Origin: an uncultured Collinsella sp.
GTDB lineage: Bacteria > Actinomycetota > Coriobacteriia > Coriobacteriales > Coriobacteriaceae
DNA: 5,608 nucleotides
Direction: 5' to 3'
NCBI GenBank assembly: GCA_902470345.1
Contig: CABRGB010000081.1
Span: 1-5,608 of the forward strand
The position numbers were made by a program, and so were the translations under genes. Position 1 is the stretch's first letter. Every line of letters begins with the position of its first letter. Below, piece after piece: positions 1 through 5,608 of the stretch. The notes below the pieces were generated by a model. It saw only the letters and a program-made list of their open reading frames with translations. It did not search any database and was not told the origin of the DNA.

Positions 1-1
1 G

Positions 2-358
2 CGCCTGCTCGCATCGCTCGAGCTGGGCGACGCCACCGGCATTCGACTCGACAAGCTGTTGGCAATCTTCAATGCTCTCGGACTGGCGCTCGCCGCTCAA
101 GGGGATATCGCCAAAACGAATAACGAGCAACCAGTCGACGCCCCGCATGCCGATTTGCAACCTTGTAGCACCCCCAGGTGCCATCACGCTCAACGTCCCT
201 CTCATAGCCACCGTCGCTGCGCCGCCATTCCGGTTCTTGCAGACGCCCCCTTTACGTCCGAGCTCTACGACAAGGCCTTCGCCGATTTCGCCATGTCCAA
301 TCTCGGAGTCTCGATTGCCACAAGCGCATCTGCCCAAACCAAGCCCGAAGGGAGATAG
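2..358 (+). CDS. hipB: HipB-like XRE-family antitoxin, 3' part (5' end outside window)
   Basis: An open frame enters from the left edge and stops at TAG 356-358, giving 118 residues with no start visible. The first ~35 residues (LLASLELGDATG, then RLDKLLAIFNALGLAL) match the last helices of a Cro/C1-type helix-turn-helix domain and align with the equivalent part of E. coli HipB. In this family the protein binds operators upstream of its own operon and neutralises the HipA kinase; that role is inferred from the fold remnant and from the hipA gene starting three bases after the stop. After the domain comes a tail of about 80 residues, much longer than the short tail of E. coli HipB (88 aa in total). 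Its middle (179-220) is rich in His, Arg and Cys and reads unlike normal protein; the last ~35 residues look ordinary again. A compensated frameshift is possible. The recognition helix, start and promoter are not in the window. Confidence 0.75.
   Translation, partial: RLLASLELGDATGIRLDKLLAIFNALGLALAAQGDIAKTNNEQPVDAPHADLQPCSTPRCHHAQRPSHSHRRCAAIPVLADAPFTSELYDKAFADFAMSNLGVSIATSASAQTKPEGR
348..354 (+). promoter_or_regulatory. Ribosome binding site of hipA
   Basis: AAGGGAG lies 7 bases before the ATG at 362 and just before the hipB stop codon. It fixes the hipA start and suggests that hipA translation is coupled to that of hipB, as is usual when antitoxin precedes toxin. Confidence 0.7.
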
Positions 359-361
359 CCA

Positions 362-1666
362 ATGGCCAGAAAAACGCTTCGGACTATTATTTGCGGCGTA
401 CCCGCAGGAACGCTCATGCAAGATGAGAGCGGTCTAGTCAGTTTTGTCTACGATCAAGATTATGACGGGCCAGCCCTATCGACCAACATTCCCATATCAA
501 ATCGCACATACGGCCAACAGGTCATGAATCCGTACTTGTTTGGTCTTCTACCCGACAGCGAGGATCAGCGAAAGGCGATTGCTGCCGAATTCGACGTTAG
601 ACCCAACAATGCCGTTGCGCTACTCAGCCATATCGGACTTGACTGTCCGGGTGGAGTGCAGTTTTGCGCCGAAGAAGACGTCAACGCCGTCTTGCATCGC
701 ACCAGCGAATACCGCCCTATAGGCGATCACGAGATTGCACTGCGACTCAAGTCAATCAGAGATGACCGCAATGCATCGTGGATGGGCCTAGATGAAAGTT
801 GGTCACTTGGAGGCAATCAGGGCAAGTTCGCTCTCGCACTCATAGACGGTCGCTGGTGCGAATGCGTGGGCTCCTCGCCCACGACGCATATTTTCAAAAA
901 TGGCGTCATCGGATTTAAACTTGAGGCTCTTAATGAGTTTGTCTGCATGAAAAGCGCCCAGCGCGCGGGTATCGCAACGGCGAACGTTGAGTATCGCTTA
1001 TTTGAGGACGAACCCGCCCTCATTGTTGAGCGATATGACCGCGTGAAAGTCAAAGACGGAACAATCATGCGTCTACACCAAGAAGACCTCTGTCAGGCTC
1101 TTGGAGTGATGCCCGCTCAAAAGTACACGGCAGACGGCGGCCCGACCGCACGCGATATTCAGGAACTCCTCGTCAATACGAGCCACCATCAACTTAACCT
1201 GTATCTGTTTACGCAGATACTTTTCTTTAACGCCATCATCGGCGCACCGGACGCGCATGCGAAGAACTATTCCCTGCTTCTTGGAAACGGCGGCACAGCT
1301 ATGATGGCTCGTATGTATGACGTTGCATCGGGGCTGGCATACGAACGTATGCGCCGCCGAGCGCGCCTTGCCATGAGCGTTGGCGGCGAAAATCGTGTGG
1401 GGCGCATCGGTCCAGGCGCTATCCGTCGATACCACGGTATGGGCGACCCCGCGCTGGAGGCGGCGCTCATCGATGCCGGACTATCTGAGAAGTTTTGCTT
1501 TGCGACCATGATGGACCTCGCCTACGAGGTACCCGTTTGCATGGAAGAGGTCATGGACGAGTACGCCGACCTGCCCGGCATGGCGGACCTGCGAGAGCAT
1601 ATGCTCGGCCCCGTCCGCGAAAACTGCCAGCGAACCCTCGACCTCATCAGGGCGGATATGGGCTAG
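362..1666 (+). CDS. hipA: HipA-type serine/threonine kinase toxin
   Basis: Complete gene of 434 aa (E. coli HipA has 440). HipA kinases slow growth by phosphorylating a cytoplasmic target; in E. coli this is glutamyl-tRNA synthetase GltX. The target here is unknown. The N-terminal subdomain carries GLLPDSEDQR (61-70) and LLSHIGLDCPGGVQF (87-101), both HipA hallmarks. The glycine-rich loop SLGGNQGK is at 148-155; its S148 matches the autophosphorylated Ser150 of E. coli. ATP-binding K179 lies in PTTHIFK, followed by VERYDR (222-227) and HQEDLCQALG (239-248). The catalytic loop GAPDAHAKN (294-302) gives D297 and N302, and MYD gives metal-binding D320. These match E. coli D309, N314 and D332 at a constant offset, so the enzyme should be active. 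ATG 362 is chosen because of the ribosome binding site at 348-354. It follows hipB by three bases in one operon. Some stretches are AT-rich (901-960 has 27 G/C of 60). Confidence 0.93.
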   Translation: MARKTLRTIICGVPAGTLMQDESGLVSFVYDQDYDGPALSTNIPISNRTYGQQVMNPYLFGLLPDSEDQRKAIAAEFDVRPNNAVALLSHIGLDCPGGVQFCAEEDVNAVLHRTSEYRPIGDHEIALRLKSIRDDRNASWMGLDESWSLGGNQGKFALALIDGRWCECVGSSPTTHIFKNGVIGFKLEALNEFVCMKSAQRAGIATANVEYRLFEDEPALIVERYDRVKVKDGTIMRLHQEDLCQALGVMPAQKYTADGGPTARDIQELLVNTSHHQLNLYLFTQILFFNAIIGAPDAHAKNYSLLLGNGGTAMMARMYDVASGLAYERMRRRARLAMSVGGENRVGRIGPGAIRRYHGMGDPALEAALIDAGLSEKFCFATMMDLAYEVPVCMEEVMDEYADLPGMADLREHMLGPVRENCQRTLDLIRADMG

Positions 1667-1696
1667 GTGGCCACAATTTCCCATTTCCCAAAAGAA

Positions 1697-1737
1697 GAGA
1701 GGGGGCACCCGTCGCAAAAGACCGGGTGTCCCCTCTC
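1697..1737. terminator. Hairpin terminator between convergent hipA and pepD
   Basis: Two 15-base arms (1697-1711 and 1723-1737) pair along their whole length with a single G-U pair, around an 11-base loop. On the minus strand the stem is followed by TTCTTTTGGG, a good U-rich run, so it should stop pepD transcription 55 bases after the pepD stop codon. On the plus strand the following bases (GTAATGTCATTTG) are only weakly T-rich, so it may serve hipA less well. The pairing is seen directly; bidirectional use is inferred. Confidence 0.8.
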
Positions 1738-1755
1738 GTAATGTCATTTGCAATC

Positions 1756-1786
1756 CGCTAGCACGTGGCTCGGACTGCTGCTAGCG
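1756..1786. repeat. 8-bp inverted repeat downstream of pepD
   Basis: CGCTAGCA (1756-1763) and TGCTAGCG (1779-1786) are perfect inverted copies around a 15-base loop, ending 6 bases from the pepD stop codon. No T-run follows on either strand, so it is not a standard intrinsic terminator. It could form a hairpin protecting the mRNA 3' end ahead of the terminator at 1697-1737, or could be chance. Confidence 0.5.
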
Positions 1787-1792
1787 CAACCT

Positions 1793-3250
1793 TTATGCAG
1801 CGAGGCGCTTGAGGACGTCGATGAGCAGCTCGTAGAAGCGCTCGGCAGAAGCGAGCTCCATGCTCTCGTCCGGGGTGTGGACATCGGAGAGCGTCGGGCC
1901 CACGGCGATGGCGTCCAGGCCGTGCAGGGCCTCGGCAAACAGGCCGCACTCAAGGCCGGCGTGGATGGACTCGATACGCAGCTCGGAGCCAAAGAGCTCG
2001 CGATAGCTCTCGACGAAGACGTCGCGGACCGGCGAATGCTCGGCATAGCTCCAGCCGGGATACTCGAACTCAAACTTGGCGTCGAAGCCCAGGACATCGG
2101 CCAGCGTCTGCAGGCGGTCCTTGAACTCGTTCTGCAGCGAGGTGATCGAGGAGCGCGGGGACAGCATGATCTTGACCTGGTCGTCAGAGGTGGCAACCAC
2201 GCCGATGTTGGAGGAAACCTCGACGGAGCCGTCGGTGGCGACGTTGCGGCGAATCACGCCGTTAGGGGCAAGACGCAGGGCGCGGATGAGGGCAAGCGCG
2301 GACTTCTGATCCATGGCCTCGACCTCAGCGTTGTCGGCAATCTCAACCGTGCAGGTAAAGCCGGGGTCGAAGACCTCGAGCTCGGCAGTAACGTCGGCGA
2401 TGATGCCCTTTGCGATCTGGGCCGCGGCCTCGGCGGCAGCGTGGTCGGCGTAGACCAGAACAGCCTTGCACTCACGGTTGATGGCGTTGTCCTTGGTGCC
2501 GCCGTTAAAGCTAACGATGGCGGGCTCGCCGGCAACCATCAGGCGGTCGATGATGCGGGCCATGATGAGGTTGCCGTTGCCGCGCTCCAGGTTGATATCG
2601 CTGCCGGAGTGACCGCCCAGCAGGCCGGAGATGTCGAGCGTGAGGGTGCTACCGGTCTTGTGCTCGCGCACGATGGGGCAGGTGTAGGTAACGACGACGC
2701 CGCCGGCGCAGCTGACGGTGGCAACGCCCTCTTCCTCGGAGTCAAGGTTAATCATGGTGCGGGCGCTAATCTGGGACTTGTCGAGCGTCTCGGCGCCGAC
2801 CAGGCCAGTCTCCTCGTCGGTGGTGAATACGCACTCGAGGGCGGGGTGAACGATCGAATCATCATCGAGAACAGTGAGCATCAGAGCGACGGCAATACCG
2901 TTGTCGGCGCCCAGAGTGGTGCCGTTAGCGGTGAGGACGCCGTCCTTGACGACCAGGTCGATACCATCGGTCGTAAAGTCGTGCTCAACGGAGCCCAGCT
3001 TGTCGCACACCATGTCGATGTGGCCCTGCAGCATCACGGTCGGGGCATTCTCGGCGCCGGCAGATGCGGGCTTGCGAATGATGACGTTGTAGACCTCGTC
3101 CTGATACACGTCGAGGCCGCGCTCCTTGGCAAACGCGACCAGGAAATCGCTGATGCCCTTCTCGTTGCCAGACCCACGGGGGATCGCGCTGATCTCCTCA
3201 AAGAAATGGAACAGCTGGGCGGGCTCGTAGCCGGTAATCTTGTAGTCCAT
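1793..3250 (-). CDS. pepD: Aminoacyl-histidine dipeptidase (PepD, peptidase family M20)
   Basis: A cytoplasmic di-zinc peptidase that splits dipeptides, classically Xaa-His such as carnosine, for amino acid recycling. The protein is 485 aa, the same length as E. coli PepD, and resembles it along its whole length. Metal site: H77 and catalytic-site D79 in GHIDM, bridging D116 in LGADNG, general base E146 and ligand E147 in TDEETG, D170 in NLDSEEEG, and H458 in SDVHTPDE. These match the ligands described for Vibrio PepD at a constant offset of three, so the site is complete. The inserted lid/dimerisation domain covers about residues 185-400 and carries GGHSGSDI (212-219) and SFNGGTKDNAI (247-257); IHAGLECGLF (429-438) is also typical. 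The start at ATG 3250 is set by AAGGAGG four bases upstream and by the family length; the frame stays open to an ATG at 3355, but that would add 35 residues without family support. The protein ends in RLAA. It has its own terminator and faces hipA. Confidence 0.96.
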   Translation of the reverse strand: MDYKITGYEPAQLFHFFEEISAIPRGSGNEKGISDFLVAFAKERGLDVYQDEVYNVIIRKPASAGAENAPTVMLQGHIDMVCDKLGSVEHDFTTDGIDLVVKDGVLTANGTTLGADNGIAVALMLTVLDDDSIVHPALECVFTTDEETGLVGAETLDKSQISARTMINLDSEEEGVATVSCAGGVVVTYTCPIVREHKTGSTLTLDISGLLGGHSGSDINLERGNGNLIMARIIDRLMVAGEPAIVSFNGGTKDNAINRECKAVLVYADHAAAEAAAQIAKGIIADVTAELEVFDPGFTCTVEIADNAEVEAMDQKSALALIRALRLAPNGVIRRNVATDGSVEVSSNIGVVATSDDQVKIMLSPRSSITSLQNEFKDRLQTLADVLGFDAKFEFEYPGWSYAEHSPVRDVFVESYRELFGSELRIESIHAGLECGLFAEALHGLDAIAVGPTLSDVHTPDESMELASAERFYELLIDVLKRLAA

Positions 3251-3254
3251 GGTG

Positions 3255-3261
3255 CCTCCTT
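3255..3261 (-). promoter_or_regulatory. Strong ribosome binding site of pepD
   Basis: On the minus strand AAGGAGG stands four bases before the ATG at 3250. This near-perfect Shine-Dalgarno site decides the start against the in-frame ATG at 3355. Confidence 0.8.
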
Positions 3262-3294
3262 GGCGCAACTGGTTAGACAGTAAGACATGCGACT

Positions 3295-3323
3295 TGTATA
3301 TTCCCAGACTTTGCGTGCATAAA
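3295..3323 (-). promoter_or_regulatory. Candidate pepD promoter (weak match)
   Basis: On the minus strand TATACA (3295-3300) resembles a -10 box and sits 17 bases after TTTATG (3318-3323), a poor -35 match. Transcription would begin about 40 bases before the pepD start codon. The spacing and position fit, but the -35 similarity is only three of six bases, so this is a suggestion only. Confidence 0.3.
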
Positions 3324-3407
3324 CCAGTCGAAAACGCCGAGCGCCCTCGCATCATCGGCTAACGGTGGACCGTATAGCGTAACGGCCACAACTTCCGCAG
3401 CTCTACA

Positions 3408-3439
3408 AATCGAGGCGCCCTTTCCGGAGCGCCTCGATT
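3408..3439 (-). terminator. Hairpin terminator after clpC
   Basis: AATCGAGGCGC (3408-3418) and GCGCCTCGATT (3429-3439) form a perfect 11-bp GC-rich stem with a 10-base loop, 25 bases after the clpC stop codon. On the minus strand the stem runs into ATTTGTAG, a short and imperfect T-run, so termination may be incomplete and some read-through to pepD is possible. No gene is visible in the rest of the 3251-3464 gap. Confidence 0.65.
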
Positions 3440-3464
3440 GCGCGTATCAAATTGTCGCCACGCC

Positions 3465-5608
3465 CTACAGCGCGCCGGAACCGGCTTGCATCATGCCGCC
3501 GGGGCCCGAGCTCACGCCACTGCTCACAGGCGCGGCGTTTCCGGTGTGCGGCGCCGCCGGAGCGGTATCGCCCCCGAGTGCACCCGCCGGACGCGGCGCC
3601 GGAATCTCACCCGTGCCGTGGCTAAAGACAAACTTGCCGTCGACCACGTCGCACAGGACGGTATCGCCCTCGCCCCACTCGCCGGCCAGCAGCTCCTCGG
3701 ACAGCGGATCCTCGATGAGCTTTTGGATGGCACGACGCAGAGGACGCGCGCCGTTGGTGAGGTCGGTACCCTCCGCCACAATCTTGTCGTAGGCCGCATC
3801 GGTAAGCTTGATGTTCATGCCGTTTGCGATCAGGCGCTGGCGCAAATCGTCCACCAGCAGGTGCGCGATCTTGGTCAGGTTCTCGCCCGAGAGCTTCTGG
3901 AACACCACAATATCGTCGATACGGTTGAGCAGCTCGGGGCGGAACAGGCGCTTGAGCTCGCCCATCGCGCGGCCGCGGATCTCACTCGAGGTGAGGCCCT
4001 GCTCGCCGGTGGTGCCAAAGCCAACGCTCGCATCCTGCGCGATCTCGCGGGCGCCCACGTTTGACGTCATGATGATCACGGTGTTGCGGAAGTCGACCGT
4101 CTTGCCCTGGCTATCGGTCAGGCGGCCCTCCTCCAGCACCTGCAGCAGGATATTGAAGATGTCGGGGTGCGCCTTCTCGATCTCGTCGAACAGCACGACC
4201 GAGTACGGGTGACGGCGAACAGCCTTGGTGAGCTGGCCGCCCTCGTCGTGGCCCACATAGCCCGGGGGGCTACCGATGAGCTTGGAGACCTCGAACTCAC
4301 TGCCAAACTCCGACATATCGAAGCTGATGAGCGCGTCCTTGCTGCCAAAGAGATACTCGGCGAGCGTCTTGGCGAGCTCGGTTTTGCCCGTGCCGGTGGG
4401 GCCCAGGAAGATAAAGCTGCCGCCGGGGCGACGCGGGTCCTTGAGCGGCGAGCGGCTGCGGCGCACGGCCTTGGCAACGGCCTCGACGGCCTCGTCCTGA
4501 CCGATGATGCGCGTCTTGAGCACGCTTTCGGCCTGCAGCAGGCGGCGGCTCTCGCTCTCGGTGAGCGAGGACACCGGCACGCCAGAGGTCACGGACACGA
4601 TGTCGGCAATCTGGGAGACATCGATGGTGAGCGGGCTGGCGTCGAGCTCGGCCGTCCAGGCAGCCTTGGCCTCGGCGAGCTCAATCTCGGCAGCCTTTTG
4701 CTGCTCGGTGATCTCGGCGGCCTTGTTCATGTCGTCGCTCTCGGTGGCCTCCTGCGCGGCGGCCTTAAGCTCCTCCACGCGATGCTCGGCCTCACGCACC
4801 GGCTCGGGCGCGCGATTCGCGGCGATGCGAGCGCGGGCACCGGCCTCGTCAATGAGGTCGATAGCCTTATCGGGCAGGAAGCGATCCTGGATGTAGCGGT
4901 TGGAAAGGTTCGCGGCGGCCTCGATAGCACCCTGCGTATAGCGCACATGGTGGTGCTCCTCGTAGCGCGGCTTGAGCGCGGTCAGGATCTTGACCGTGTC
5001 CTCGACGCTCGGCTCCTCGACATCGATGGTCTGGAAGCGACGCTCGAAGGCCGGGTCCTTGGTGAGGTACTTGCGGAATTCCTCGGCCGTGGTGGCGCCG
5101 ATAATCTGGAAGGCACCGCGCGCGAGCACGGGCTTGAGCATGGAGCTCGCGTCGATGGAGCCCTCGGCAGAACCGGCACCGATGATGGTGTGCATCTCGT
5201 CAATAAACAGGATGACGTCGTCAGCCTCGGTGGCCTCCTGGATCACGTTCTTGAGGCGCTCCTCAAACTCACCGCGATACTTGGCGCCCGCAACGAGGCC
5301 CGGCAGGTCGAGCGTCCAGATGTTCTGGTTCATGAGGTTCTCGGGCACGTTGCCGGCAGCGATCTGCTGCGCCAGGCCCTCGACGATGGCCGTTTTGCCC
5401 ACGCCGGGATCGCCCAGGATAAGCGGGTTGTTCTTGGTGCGGCGCGAAAGGATCTCCATCATGCGCTGGACTTCCTTTTCGCGGCCAATCACGGGATCGA
5501 GCTCGCCGTCGCGCGCCTTTTGAGTGAGGTTGGTGGCGAACTGCTTGAGCGTGTCGGTGCCACTCCCCTTTTGCTGAGAGGCATCCGAGCCGCTAAAGAA
5601 CGGCAGGC
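3465..5608 (-). CDS. clpC: ClpC-type AAA+ unfoldase subunit of Clp protease, 5' end outside window
   Basis: The frame runs from the right edge (first full codon at 5606) to TAG at 3465: 713 residues, lacking the N-terminal domain, start and promoter. ClpC unfolds proteins and threads them into ClpP in the cytoplasm. In residues of this fragment: linker 1-27, then DGELDPVIGR leading into the first AAA+ module with Walker A GDPGVGKT (65-72), pore loop KYRGEFE (109-115), Walker B ILFIDE (132-137) and arginine finger around 189-190. A short coiled M-domain (about 268-323) suits ClpC rather than ClpB, whose M-domain is much longer. The second module has Walker A GPTGTGKT (402-409), pore loop GYVG (449-452), Walker B VVLFDE (470-475), sensor TSN (514-516), FRPELLNRID (555-564) and sensor-2 GARPLRR (619-625). 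VGF (528-530) matches the ClpP-docking loop. The last ~46 residues are a Gly/Pro/Ala/Ser-rich tail. ClpE or another Clp ATPase cannot be fully excluded without the N-domain. Confidence 0.9.
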   Translation of the reverse strand, partial: LPFFSGSDASQQKGSGTDTLKQFATNLTQKARDGELDPVIGREKEVQRMMEILSRRTKNNPLILGDPGVGKTAIVEGLAQQIAAGNVPENLMNQNIWTLDLPGLVAGAKYRGEFEERLKNVIQEATEADDVILFIDEMHTIIGAGSAEGSIDASSMLKPVLARGAFQIIGATTAEEFRKYLTKDPAFERRFQTIDVEEPSVEDTVKILTALKPRYEEHHHVRYTQGAIEAAANLSNRYIQDRFLPDKAIDLIDEAGARARIAANRAPEPVREAEHRVEELKAAAQEATESDDMNKAAEITEQQKAAEIELAEAKAAWTAELDASPLTIDVSQIADIVSVTSGVPVSSLTESESRRLLQAESVLKTRIIGQDEAVEAVAKAVRRSRSPLKDPRRPGGSFIFLGPTGTGKTELAKTLAEYLFGSKDALISFDMSEFGSEFEVSKLIGSPPGYVGHDEGGQLTKAVRRHPYSVVLFDEIEKAHPDIFNILLQVLEEGRLTDSQGKTVDFRNTVIIMTSNVGAREIAQDASVGFGTTGEQGLTSSEIRGRAMGELKRLFRPELLNRIDDIVVFQKLSGENLTKIAHLLVDDLRQRLIANGMNIKLTDAAYDKIVAEGTDLTNGARPLRRAIQKLIEDPLSEELLAGEWGEGDTVLCDVVDGKFVFSHGTGEIPAPRPAGALGGDTAPAAPHTGNAAPVSSGVSSGPGGMMQAGSGAL

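Noticed and set aside
72..437. Open frame of 121 codons overlapping hipB and the start of hipA
   Set aside because: It overlaps hipA out of frame, is Pro/Ser-rich and has no fitting ribosome binding site. Only its middle part is of interest, as a possible frameshifted piece of hipB.
1667..1674. Palindrome GTGGCCAC directly after the hipA stop
   Set aside because: An 8-base palindrome is common by chance at this GC content and has no loop or partner copy to suggest a function.
1748..3283. A 511-codon open frame on the plus strand opposite pepD
   Set aside because: It lies almost exactly antisense to pepD, whose protein matches its family residue by residue. The translation is Gly/Val/Asp/Ala-rich without any recognisable motif, as expected from the back of a GC-rich gene.
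3251..3355. N-terminal extension of pepD to the ATG at 3355
   Set aside because: The added 35 residues have no counterpart in PepD proteins, while the ATG at 3250 has a near-perfect ribosome binding site and gives the standard 485 aa.
3362..3373. Short palindrome ACGGT-GG-ACCGT in the pepD upstream gap, a possible operator
   Set aside because: Arms of only five bases, a single copy, and upstream of a promoter that is itself uncertain; too likely by chance.
3438..4064. Plus-strand open frame of 208 codons opposite clpC
   Set aside because: Antisense to the conserved second AAA+ module and tail of clpC, with no recognisable domain; it also overlaps the clpC terminator arm at its start.
5490..5492. 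GTG as the start codon of the clp gene
   Set aside because: It falls inside the conserved DPVIGR motif, and the frame continues upstream with typical ClpC linker sequence to the window edge, so it is an internal valine.

Overview
The window reads as ordinary chromosomal DNA from a GC-rich bacterium. The GC-ended codons of pepD and clpC, the actinobacterial/firmicute style of the ClpC protein and a PepD-type dipeptidase fit a gut actinobacterium of the Coriobacteriia, perhaps Collinsella. That placement is an inference from overall look; no rRNA or other marker is present to prove it.

Layout, left to right. (1) Positions 2-1666, plus strand: a type II toxin-antitoxin pair of the HipBA family. 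The antitoxin (hipB-like) is cut by the left edge, so only the end of its helix-turn-helix domain and an unusual tail are seen. Three bases after its stop, the toxin kinase hipA is complete at 434 aa with every catalytic residue in place. (2) Positions 1667-1792: the gap between convergent genes, holding a strong hairpin terminator (1697-1737), better on the minus strand, and a second inverted repeat (1756-1786). (3) Positions 1793-3250, minus strand: pepD, aminoacyl-histidine dipeptidase, complete at 485 aa with all M20 metal ligands. (4) Positions 3251-3464: a 214-bp gap with a strong pepD ribosome binding site, a weak candidate pepD promoter and a perfect 11-bp hairpin just after the upstream clp gene. 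(5) Positions 3465 to the right edge, minus strand: a ClpC-type AAA+ unfoldase lacking its N-terminal domain because of the window edge, with both ATPase modules, a short M-domain and a low-complexity C-terminal tail.

How they relate. clpC and pepD lie in the same direction but are separated by a hairpin and a sizeable gap, so they look like separate units. Both belong to protein and peptide turnover: ClpC feeds unfolded proteins to ClpP, and PepD splits dipeptides. hipBA is an accessory growth-control module pointing the other way; parts of it are more AT-rich than pepD, which fits acquisition by transfer.

No clearly new system was found. The points most worth a second look are two M-domain substitutions in ClpC at positions known to control its resting state, the odd tail of the HipB-like protein (possible compensated frameshift), a changed glycine-rich loop in HipA, and the disordered C-terminal extension of ClpC.
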